In this document: piece after piece, positions 46,546 through 58,300 of the stretch
How positions within the stretch are numbered: position 1 is the first letter of the stretch
How the letters are laid out: every line of letters begins with the position of its first letter
NCBI RefSeq assembly: GCF_030253575.1
Contig: NC_080563.1
Span: 31,977,001-32,041,000 of the forward strand
Direction: 5' to 3'
Source: Rhododendron vialii
Taxonomy: Eukaryota > Streptophyta > Magnoliopsida > Ericales > Ericaceae
DNA: 64,000 bases
Made by a program: the position numbers and the translations under genes
The notes under the pieces: model-generated
The model's database searches: none
What the model was told of the DNA's origin: nothing
Seen by the model: only the letters and a program-made list of their open reading frames with translations

Positions 46546-48471
46546 GGTTGCTCTCAATCATCACATGTGTTTGCCAACAACATTTCAAGCACTGGCACTT
46601 GAGTACATATGGAATTTGGTGAGCTGAATTTACACATGGCTGAAAAATATCAAGAATGTTTAAAGAGATAGCCTGTTTGGTGTAGAAACAGGTACAGGGT
46701 CTTTGATGCGTGTTGGAAAAATTTGCCTGGATTGGGGGGAAAGAGACGTGGAAATGGAATCAATTGATGGAGATGGCCCCAATAGTAAGAAGTTTAGTGC
46801 TTTCCGTTGATGTGACTGGTATGGGTTTCTTCTTGACCCTTGAGCGTGTTGGATCCGTAATATCAACGGCTTTGTCCTTCAAAATTTTATTGAAAAGTTT
46901 GTCTGCTACAAGTAAACAAACCACCTCAAAGCCGAGGCGGGCTCGCTTCCAAGCTATCAGGGAAGGGGATTCAACTTTTAAAATTTAACCTTGAAAGGAA
47001 AGGTGCTCTGTAAACTTCAGAGGTGATGTGGGTTTGGAGAACACAATTGTTGCAGACCCAAAACGAGAGTGAACTATGGATCTCAAGGTGGTCGATTTAT
47101 AGCTAGTGTCTCAGCTGACGGCACGCCACGTTGTGCAAGCATAATGTCAACAAATCCCGATGAGTTCAATAAGGTGAAGTACTCGGTATCTCTCGACAAC
47201 TTCCATTTCAGTCTGTGTATGGACAAGGCGAAACAGTCCACCCAGCTGGAGGTTGAACGAGCAAGGTCTACCTATCAGGAATACGTGAAAGATGGTACGC
47301 CTGGAACGAAAGTGGCATTGTTTGAATGCAAAATTTGTTAGAACTGGTGGTCTTAAGGATGTAGACGTTTGCTCTCTTTTTAGTGCTACTTACAGCCAGG
47401 TGGGAGCCCGATGTGCATATAGCATTGTTCGAACTTGTGCTACATGTGAAGTTACTCATGCATAATCAGAAACTCCAAGACCTTAATTCGTCATGCGGAA
47501 GACAAATCTTGTGTAATGACCAGAAGACAGACAACTCCGTGGAGTCCTTAAAAAGTGAAAAACAAAACAAGAAAAGAAAAATCTCTTCTTGCTATTGATA
47601 TTGAAATGCTGAGACTATCTGCCACAGTCGGAGATGGGGTTGATGCCACGATCCAGGTTCAATAAATTTTTTCAGAGGATGCCTCTATAGGAGTACTTCT
47701 TGAAGGGCTTATGCTCAGTTTTGAATGAAGCAAGAGTATTTATAAGCAGCTGGATTCAAATTTCTCGTATTCCTAACGAGTCGATCTAGTGGTTCATCTG
47801 ATGGAAAACTTGAGGGAACCACTACAAGGGATTGGGTTATTCAAGGCCTTGGTGTGCATATTTGTTTGCCCTACAGGTTGCAGTTACGTGCCATTGATGA
47901 TTCCATAGAGGATATGTTGAGAGCTTTAAAGGTTGTCACTCCTGCCAAAGCCAATCCGATATTTCCAACGAAGAAAGAAGGTGCAAAACCTAAAATGCCT
48001 CGTTCAACAAAATTTGGTGTGAAGTTGTGCACGCGTAAACTAACTGCTGACATAGAGGAAGAACCAATATAGGGTTGGCTCGATGAACACCATCAGCCGA
48101 TGAAAAATGAGGCTTGGGAATTAGCCGTCGGGTTGAAGTTTCTAGATAACCTTATTTCCAAAGGCAGTCAATGTCCTGGAACTGCTGAAACAAAGGATTC
48201 TATCCATGATAAGATTCTTTATGATGGCGAGGAAATTAATGTTCAAGATGCTTCAGCTATTAAGAAAATGAAAGAGGAGATTTATAAGCAATCATTCCAG
48301 TCATATTACAAGGCATGCCAGCATCTAGTGCCGTCGGAAGGATCAGGTGCTTGTAGGAATGGGTTTCAAGCTGGTTTCAAACCTAGTACTTCTAGAACTA
48401 CCCTTTTTTCTATCTCTGCAACGGATTTAGATGTAAGCTTGACAAAAGTTGTAGGTGGTTATGCGATATGA
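46546..48471 (+). pseudogene. SABRE/KINKY POLLEN-like gene fragment (Apt1/FMP27 family), decayed
   Basis: Scattered frames give consecutive pieces of a SABRE/KIP-type protein: EFGELNLHMAEKYQECLKR (46617), VDVTGMGFFLTLERV (46812), NYGSQGGRFIASVSADGTP (47070), YSVSLDNFHFSLCMDKAKQS, RWEPDVHIALFELVL (47397), GVHICLPYRLQLRAIDDS (47852), KLTADIEEEPI, then after a TAG at 48070, GWLDEH and SEGSGACRNGFQAGFKPST (48340). SABRE proteins are very large tubular lipid-transfer/growth proteins, and this is only an internal part. Frame shifts (for example near 47390) and stops (46675, 48070) rule out function. It starts at an apparent splice acceptor (46545), so it looks like a genomic copy rather than a processed cDNA copy. 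Confidence 0.8.
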
Positions 48472-48815
48472 ACCTTAGAATTCCTATATGAATCTTAGAA
48501 ACTATTTATAGGTTCAATAAAGCTTCTTTGTCCTAAAATTTCTCTTATGGGTTATGGGTAACTGTTTTGGCAGCCATGGCGGAGTCAGATTCTAGTTCGA
48601 TCATCTATATCTATATAATATAGAAGGGAAGTTTTCGATCATCTCAAGGGTCGAGATTAAGAGCTAGATTGAGCAACGGCTGGGATGAATTTGTCGTCCC
48701 CAATTTTTGGCGCTCATCAACACACTGGGCAGTTACCAGTATACCACGGCTTCTCGCTATGACTTCCCCTCTTCAACTACCTGCTTGGCTCGTTTGGTTC
48801 GTTTATCACCCTTAC

Positions 48816-48852
<37 letters not shown>

Positions 48853-49381
48853 ATTTCCGTATTTCAAAGAAAGAAACTGGAAAAAATGACAAGGTTCGAG
48901 AGGCAAAAGGCTACGTGCTTTGAAAAATGTCAGAAACTAAAAACTGGTTGGTTTTTCTGGAGGCTGTTTGGACCATTGATTTTTGGAAGGGGTTTTGAAG
49001 GAATAACAAAGGGAATGAGAAAAGAAATTCGAACATGCAAAATGCTTGATAGCCGCTCATAGGTGATTTAAAGGTTCTGAGTCTCAAATTCTATTGTTCA
49101 TACTACTGCTGTTGCTTCCATGTCGGCAAGTAATGAACTATTTAACCGCACGAGCAAGTAGCTCAGGGGAGTGCACAACAATGAAAACGGCATAGTAGAA
49201 GCAATTGTTTGCCGGGAGAAAAAGAGAAGCAACCTGTATTAATAGAAAGAGTAAAAAAGGGAGAGTTCGAAATACAAATGACGGAATCATATTGGCAGGT
49301 TCAATCCCCCATTGGATCTTGGCCTAGTGAGATGATGCTCATGGTTAGACTACTAGGAGCTACTTTCAGGAAACAAATCCA
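48472..49381. other. Intergenic DNA and 3' flank of GSH2
   Basis: It includes a (GA)n run at 48822-48849. Small frames (48669-48923, 48850-49062) run through the microsatellite and show no family resemblance. The part next to 49382 is expected to be the 3' untranslated region of GSH2 on the minus strand. Confidence 0.45.
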
Positions 49382-52300
49382 TCAATTCAAGTATACACTG
49401 TCCAAAACTGCAAATCCAGCTGCAACACCTCCCTCATTCGATGAAGAAACCTTCGTCCGCATCAAGTAACCACATTGCTCATTCATAATCACATTTTCTT
49501 TGTTTCTGCACATTGAAATTCCTCATGCATGAGTTTAATATACAGAGAACTGGCAATGTAAAGAAAGATCTCACGAACAGCACATAAAATTGTACACCTT
49601 AGGTAACGTATGATTTGGAATACTAGGACATTGTATAATGGTGTGCAAATGAGCAATTGGCATTTTATTTCTTGGCAAACGAAAGTGTTATCAGGGTGCT
49701 GAACCTTATTCTGTTCTTACCGAATTGAAGTGTTGAAGACAAACAAAACTACAAAACTGGCGTGTTTAAGAAGAAAGATAAAACGAAGATAAGATGTGCA
49801 TGGAGGCACCTTCAAAAGAAAAATCGCAAAACTTGGCACATGCTACGCACCTTAGATAAGCACCATATATACCAAGTTCTGACATAGCATGATCTTTATG
49901 ACAAATGCCATCACGCATCAAATATGTGGGAGCAATAGTAGGGAAAATCCTTTGCATAAGGATGTAGGCCGCATTCTCTTCAGTCCCCTCCTCTTGCAAT
50001 CTCAGTAAACTTTTCCTCACATCATCTCCATAGATATTGTTCCCTGCAGAAGAACGTTGATCATTTTGTAACAGCCATGCCGAAGGTAATAGCTAACAAT
50101 AAGAGCAAGACAAAGAAGAAACAGAATGGAACCTCCGCCTTCTCTTTGTGGTTTCATGACATAAAATTCAGGTCTTTCAATTGCGTCTTTGACAATATCA
50201 GAGTCATCTAGACTCCACAATCCCGCAAAGCATTTTTGTATTTTGGCAATGTCATCTTTGTTCTCAAGAAATCTGCTCACAGTCAAGGAAGAGAAACTTT
50301 CATGGAAGAATGCAAGTGATGGTCTTTTTTAAAGCAGGAAGGTAAAGTTGGAAACATGTGTTTGGAAAAATATGACTCTTACACCGTTTTTCCTTATAAT
50401 GTGAACTCTGGTTCCCTAAGCTGCTTAGGCTAAGCATGGTAAGTAGAAAACTAGTAAAAAGGAATCAAGTAGAACCTACTTTTAGCTTAATCATCGGGAC
50501 AAGGTCAGTTATTATATATAAGTTTCATATTGAAGGTCCAAAACAGTCTAATCCCCATTCACTTCGAATTGATATTTTTGCTTTCGGAGTTGCTTTAAAA
50601 CCATGGTAAACATTGCAATTATCCAAATGAAGAGCAGCACACCAGTACAAAATAATTTTACGAACAATGAGCATTACCTCTCAAGAACATTGGGCTTTGC
50701 AAGCTCTTGTTGTATCTTCTTGGTGCCAGCTAAATGGTAAGAAATTGAAGGGCACTTGATGGCAGAGGACTGCTCCATTAAAAGCCTAGCCCTCCACTCC
50801 TACATAAATGGAAGAATAGGGATTATTCATGAGGAACAAATGTTAAGTCCAGTTTGGTGTAGGAGTAGGAGGTACAAGTCCAGAAGTTGAAACCATCCCG
50901 AATAGTCCAAAACTGTAATTATCAAGGAGCAGAGGGTATGATTTTAATTAACACAGTTTAGCAAGTAACATGGAAGACTATGGGACTGAAATATGTATGT
51001 AGATTACACAACTGGTCTGCACATTACAACCAAATAAAAAAGCCTTGATTCTACAGAAGAAGTAAAACGTGCACAAGATATTAGGCATAGACTGTAAGTT
51101 TTATATTCTGGAAAGGTGGCGATAGTGAAACACATTAGGAGTCATAAACACAATAGATCATCAGTGCCACAATAGAATGAAGCATAGTTTTACAGCCAAT
51201 CAGTGCACTGAAGTGCCGAAGGTTTTTGGAGGCCTTGGAGCGAGGCGCGGGCCTTATTAAAGCAAGACGCGCCTAGTCGAGAAAACATTGGAAAAGTATC
51301 AAAGACAAATAATCGAAGTCAAATGTAGATAAAACCATAAGAAAACCAAAATTGACTTTCCTTTTCCATATAGAATACCATAGATATGAGCAAGTCTATT
51401 CTGAGGTCACCTAGGCCTTTTGACAAGCATCAGGTAAACAATAATCATACGAGTAAAAACAACTACCTATTACCAATTCTAATAGAGACCCCCACATATT
51501 GGCCAACTTTTTAACTGCGATTTCGATGGGAGAAAATATAAGTAATTATTTATGTAGCCCTACCTATGAAGCACGGATACTCCGAAACTAGTCACGTACG
51601 AGTATCGGATACGCGAGGGATACGGATACGCGCCCGATACGCCCCGATACATATTGGATACGGCAAATAAGTATCCTGCATTTAAATTAAATATTTTTTT
51701 ATTTCGGATACGTGGGGATACGGCAGGATACGTTTAGGATACGGCAGGGGTTAAAATGAATTTTTTTAAAGAATCAAGTACAAATTAAAAGGGAAAAATT
51801 GTATCACTAAAAATATAAAACTTAGGAAATTATGGACATCGATAGATCATTCCATGAACCGGTCGATATTTTCCTACCCTAGATCCCTTGAACCTTTGAT
51901 CACAAGGTTCTCTCTCTATTTTACTGGTGTGGGTTTCTATTGTTTACATTATATAATAAATTATATCTAATACATACACTAGTACATAGATATGTATATA
52001 TATGAAGTATATTATATGCATACCGATTAGTCTATTGCCTACTAACCTGTATTTTTTTTTCTTTTTTACAAAATTCTAATCTTTTGGATGATAAGTTCCT
52101 ACTCTTTTGAGATTGACATGTACTTCATGCTTGGTATTAGCAATTCAACTACTCTTTTATTTCTTATGACTTCACTTTTATGCCTAGGAGACTAATAATT
52201 ATAAAAATGTATAATTTATACAGCCGTATCCCCGAAGTATCCGTATCCTATTTTTTTAGGTTTTGACGTATCGCCGTATCCGTATCGTGTCGTATCCATA

Positions 52301-55300
52301 TCCCGTATCCGTATCTGTGCTTCATAGAGCCCTACCCTACCCTACCCGTATCCAAATTTGGATCGATATTTGTCTCTTCAATTTCTAGGTTTGACAGCAG
52401 TGGCAGAGCCAGGATATCTATTCAGAGGTGGCACCCAAAATTAATGTACTTCCTCCCTCCCAAAAAGATAGTCAAAGAGACGTACAATTTTTAGATAAAA
52501 AAATAAGTACTTACTTGCATAATTTTTTAATTTCTTAACACCGCATTCAGGATCTCAGTTAGTTCTTTAATTTGACATTAAGAGAAATGTAAGAAATTAT
52601 GCACAGAGTACTTTAGTTTTTTTTCCGAAAATTGCACTTTCTTGATAGTGGACTATCTTTACAGGGGAAAAAGGAGTAATCAGTATTAAAAAAGTGCAAG
52701 TGTTCTAAGGTTAATAATTATAATACATACACATTTTTATATGTTAATTATCTATCAACATAATACTGTAAAGAACACACTTGTTCTAAGGTTAACTATT
52801 TGTAATACAGGAAATAGTACACATTTTCATCAATTAATCACTCATAAACATACTTAACACTACCAACTATAGAATAACACAAAAATTACATAAATAGTTT
52901 TTTTTTTTTTTGGGACTCAGGGGTAGCACATGCCACACCCCTTATTCCCTGCACCCTTGTTTGACAGGTCTGACCGTCAAATATACACCTTCACCCAATA
53001 CCCAACATAGCCTACGATATTACCTATACCAGGGAAAGCAACTTTCTCTATTGATAACAGTTAAATTAAAATAAAGCACATCTACTCACTGATTCTGAAG
53101 GATAGTCAGTTGGAGCATACCCAGCTCTGAAATAGATGACTCCAATTGCTTGATCGCCGCTGCAATCACAAAGCATTCAACCGACCAAAATGAGAAAAAT
53201 CATATGCAAGTTAGAATACTAAAAATCAAATATTCAAGACACAACGCTACCTACACGAGAAGAGTTCCATCTGGTTGAAGCACCCCTTGCTCATCAATCT
53301 CTGCCAATGTTTTCCGAATAGTTGTAACATCATATGTGTTACATAGCTGAGGAAAACATCTGAACAGAAACTCCTAAGCAAAATACCCACGCGGAATCGT
53401 AGATAGTATACCGATACTATTACCAAACCAAACCGAGCCTTACGTCCCAATCACTTGGGGTTGGCTACATGAATTCGTTTCTTCCATTGGTATACCGATA
53501 CTATTAATTCATGAAAAATATATCTGAAGACTGAGACTACAACACAAAACTTCGACAACTTTTGAAGGAACAAAATATCTTTCTCCATTTTCCAGTGCAT
53601 CCAAATTATTTGTTTCCTTTAACTTAAATATACCTGAGACCAGGGAGTTGGCCTCAGGTATATTAATTCAAAATACCCACGCGGAATCGCAGATAGTATA
53701 CCGATACTATTAATTCATGAAAAATATATCTGAAGACCGAGACTACAACACAAAACTTCGACAACTTTTGAAGGAACAAAATATCTTTTTCCATTTTCCA
53801 GTGCATCCAAATTATTTGTTTCCTTTAACTCAAATATACTTGAGACCAGGGAGTTGGCCTCCTACGACTTATTTAGTAAGATATATTAAATCTGCAGCTG
53901 AGGTCTCATATAGGAGCTTCATGAGTATTACAACAAATTTCTATCCTCGAGTAAGATTATGAAGGAAAAAGAACCCAAATATACTACTAAGCTCTCATCA
54001 TATAAAAGATTCAAGTAAGAAAAAGAAAGGAAGTCTTTTCTTACGGTTCCATTTGCTTTGATCTAAGACATTTTAACCATTTTTCAATGTTTGGTTGCCC
54101 ACTACATTGTTACCAATTTTACATGAAACAGTTTTCAACAAAAAAGGGTAATGTGACCTGCCCTTCTTCTAAGTCATTTTTGAACTTTGCTCCTCTACTT
54201 ACGAACTTTACGAGCTCCGGTATGCCAATGTGCAAAAAGCAACACTCGGCCACAGTGCTGCTTAACTTCTCGGAAAAAAATTTCCAAGCCAAACGTAGAA
54301 AACAATAGTTGTGTAAAAAATACATTTTCATGCTAAACATTTTTTTCATAGTGAAATATTTCACACCGAAACAAACAGAGACCAAGTGTGATTTTCTTCA
54401 CAAGAAAAGAAAAGGAAAGAAAACCAACTTGACTATGTGGCTAAGCTCTCATATAATAGCTATTAGAAAGGATATCTTTCCTTCAGTACTGTAGAAAGCC
54501 AATGTTGGTCATACATATTGCGTTCCTCAGTTTGAACCACAAACATAACTACAGCCCTGTAAACACACACTTGAAGTCAGTCACACCTTGATATTAGTAA
54601 ATGCATTTACAGAAAAGAAGTCCGGTCAGTCAAATCCAACCTTGGATTACTGTATTCCTCCCAAGCTTTAGCCAATGCTTCTGCAAATCCATTCACAGCA
54701 GCATTTCTAGGAATCCTTCTGGAATCTAACCCAAGCTGCTCCTTGTACTGATTTAATAAGCTCCTGCAAAATAAGCAGCTACAATTGAAACAAGAACTCG
54801 TCTCTCCTGCTTTGGTGGATGATGCATCAGAGCACAAGAATACAGCCAAAAAATCTACAAAAGAGAACTAAATAACAAGTTGATTATCTTGGGACCTACC
54901 GAGGACAAAACATACTTCTAGGTACCACAATGGTAGGGAAAGAGAAGAGGAATACATATTGAGATACTGCAACCCTAATTTGACAAGTTTTCTGATATAT
55001 TTTAACTTCCTGACTTTTTTGGGGCCTAATAACTACAGAAGGGCAACCCTAGTTTGATTGTAGGGGTCTGAACAATTGCGAGAGGTGTAGTTAGAGGCAA
55101 GAGCAAGAAGAGATCTCAATGACTTCCATTACCAAGGGCTTGAAGATCCCCTCCATGAGCAGCTAAACACCCTCGCTAGGGTGGAGATGAAGCTTCCTCC
55201 CAAGTAACTTTGTTTTGCATAGTTTCTAGGTTTCTATTCAGATTGAATTGTATGTTTCTAGTCAGATTGGATTGTATGTTTCTAGTCAGATTGGATTGTA

Positions 55301-58300
55301 TGACAAGAACCATTTTCAGTCTATGAAATTGATTTCAATATGTTCTATCTACTTTGTGTTTGAATTCTAGATGTCAAATACGGGTAATGCAATGATTTTC
55401 TTGTGTTTGCGATTTGGATGATTGAGATAGGCTATGGATGTAAGACGAGTTGTGCTATTAGACAATCCGTGCATCGATGCGGGTCGTACTAGTAAGACAA
55501 TTCGTGCTATGTGACATCATGGGCTGATTGACGAAGCGCGATAATTTTCTTGACAATTATTGATTGGGATAGTGAACCCTAGCTATAATCATATTAATCT
55601 GAATAGTAAACCACTGCAATGAAAGTAGATTCAAAACTGTAGATTTCTCTCTCATCTTTTCGCAACCTTATTCTACTTAATTGTAGTCTTCTTAACCGAA
55701 CTTAAATTTGGTTGAATTAAATTAAGTATTGACTGAAAATTAGAAGAACTAAGCCTAATAGTCCCTTAGGATCGACACCCGTATTCATGAAGTATTCTCA
55801 TTTCTCACGAGTAGAGGTTAAATCATGGTTTTATATATTATTTTCGGGTCATTTAAATATTATTTTCGGGTCATTTAAAATCTCTACACCATTTAATTCA
55901 TAGGCTTTTTTTTGGCTGCTATACTGCTAATAACTTTGAAATCTCAGCTAAACTAACATTGCAGCTGCTTCATTCGATATGCGAGGTCTGAAACTGGTGT
56001 AAATATGACAAATTGAACAAGTTCAGACCATAAGTTTACCCAACAACAATAACAATAAGAAGCAAATGTTATACAGCTGATACTCTTATACTTAACCTGT
56101 GAAGCTCACTGACAAGAGAACCGAGACCAGGAAATGAAGCTGAAATTGTGTTGATCTCAATCTGGAGAAGTAACTTAGTTTGTTCATCAAGCATATAATC
56201 AGAGCGATGTAAACCCAAGCGTATTTCCTAGTCAGTGATTGGAAAACAAAAAATATTAGAATGAGGTAAACAGCTTAGGGTCTTGTCCAGACACAACATA
56301 TAAAGATATATGTATATGATTATTTAACAAGTTTTGATGAGGATATTAAAAAATAGAAGAATTAATAGGACAAACCGGTATATTCCCATGCCATGAACCA
56401 ACAGTTACTGTATCTTTACTATAAACTTACCTCTCGCTTGCCATTTTCTAGCATCTGGGAATGAATATCCATGAGTCTGGAAGTAAAAGCATCCACCATT
56501 TTTGTTCTAGGATATCAAAAATAGACCATAATTTCAGTTCACGTTAGTTCCAGATCTTTCAGAAAACAAGAGGGAAAACTGTATTAGACTGGCCTGTTTG
56601 CCAAAATTTAAAGAAACCAAGCCAAATAGGAAAAAGGGGAAGGGGGTGGGGATTGGGTTGTTGTTTAGACACAACAGAAAAAAAACGCCTTCTAACATGG
56701 TAACACTTATGAGAAATCATGTTCAGATATGTATAACAGCATAGAAAACATGAGGGAGAGTAATAAAAGAACTACTTAGAGAGGCATTCAGATCACTAAA
56801 AGTGATAAGGCAGACAACACCGTGCTACACCTCTGATCTATCTAGCTACCCTAATCAACCTCTCAAATAAGGTTTGAACATTAAATTAGTGGTACGATAA
56901 ACTAACTTGTTGCGGGCTTATGCTAGGAACTGTGGACAGTCGAACATGCCTCTTGAGATAGAAGTAAAAATAGTTAAGACAGATTAAGAAGACGCACACG
57001 AAAAGAGAGAGTTTAGAATAACAACACTTGAAAGAAGGCAGGAACACACTTGAAAGAAGGCAGGAACAGCCAATAGTCACCAGGCAAAACACAAGGAGCA
57101 TGATGCTTGTGAAGACTTTAGATCTGAAATCATAAAGTGAGGTCATGGACTAATTGAGAGGTGATCAAACCGAAAGAGAAGTTCATCAATTCCCAACTTA
57201 AGTGCTCCTACATTTGCTAAGAAACGTAGGTCGACCAAATCCTCTGTCATTCCTGGATCTACGCACGCGAGTGTATGCCAATATAAGTGGGCTGAGAAGC
57301 ATGGTACGGACACGGATACAAATGAAACGACGAGGACTACTTAGTTTTCCAAAAATTAGGAAACTAATTGAAAGGGATCTGTTGAGTTTAAAAGACTTTT
57401 ATGTTGTAGGTGTATCTTATAAGTTCATGTAAAAAAATCAAAAATCTTATTTCTCTCACATTACGGAAATAAAATAGTTGTAACATAAAACCTACAAAAT
57501 CAACAATATGAAGATACAAATCAATAGTTGCTAAATAAGCATTCATGAGCTGGCGTCCATGAAAATATCGACTCCGACCAACTTTTCAGAATACATTTTG
57601 TCCTCCCAATGCGCTTTAATGTCCTGAACACGTATTAGCATGACCCCCTAGTGCCCGAGCTGCTTAGTTAATGGTTTGATTTATCTCCCTCTGCCAAGCA
57701 ACGCACCATCACTTGAAGCCCAATTCTCCCCAGAGGGAACCACAGATTGTAGCTAAAAGATACCATGAATCACATTCCTAAGACTTGCTCACACCTATGG
57801 GTAAATACTTCATCCTAACTCCATCAGAATGTCAGACCTGCAGTTCCATCCAGATAATAGCACACACACCCTAACCCTGCACACACTCACACACGCCGGC
57901 ACACTCACAAACACGCGCACACACTCTAGAGAGAGATAGTGGAAGATAACCTGGAAAGTGAGTCCTGTAAAAATTCACCATCCAAACTCACACGATCAAT
58001 AAGTTCATTGAAAATTGGGGACACCTCACAGGCTTGCTTCCAATGACTTTCTGGGAATGACATGGGCAATAAGGCGATTGGGGCATGAACCAAACCCACA
58101 CCAGGAACTTTTCCTGATCTCTGCAAGTTAAATTACTCAATCATCACCCAGAAAACAAGTAGCTGTAGGTCTATTCTTCAAACCATTTTTTATATTTTTT
58201 TACCACTTTGATATGTGACAGTTGGATATAAATCTCATAAACCCATTCTGAAGGCAATTCAAATTCATCTTACTAAACTAAGACGATCATCAGGGACATG

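Larger units (their letters stand above)
50800..53089 (-). other. GSH2 intron 8 with two DNA transposons
   Basis: This 2,290-bp intron holds the GTATCCG-rich element (51564-52327) and a hAT element with a nested Stowaway (52398-52959). The splice sites lie at the exon borders 53090 and 50799. Confidence 0.85.
53336..54475 (-). other. U12-type AT-AC intron of GSH2 (intron 6)
   Basis: On the minus strand the intron begins ATATCCTTTC (from 54475), a perfect U12 AT-AC 5' splice site, and ends GTAACAC (53336). The sequence TTTTCCTCAGC, 12 bases before the end, resembles the U12 branch site with two changes. Joining here gives W-L-S-T-V-L-K-E-R then [10 protein letters not shown], the same length as in known GSH2 proteins. 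A GT-AG alternative (GTACTG to CCTCAG) keeps frame but replaces VLKER by LCNT. Confidence 0.75.

Noticed and set aside
49209..49469. Plus-strand open frame of 86 codons
   Set aside because: It overlaps the last exon of GSH2 on the opposite strand, and the conserved minus-strand reading ([15 protein letters not shown]) explains the sequence.
53348..54487. GT-AG interpretation of GSH2 intron 6
   Set aside because: It keeps frame but replaces the conserved VLKER segment. The AT-AC reading preserves it and has a perfect U12 donor. It is kept only as a possible alternative.
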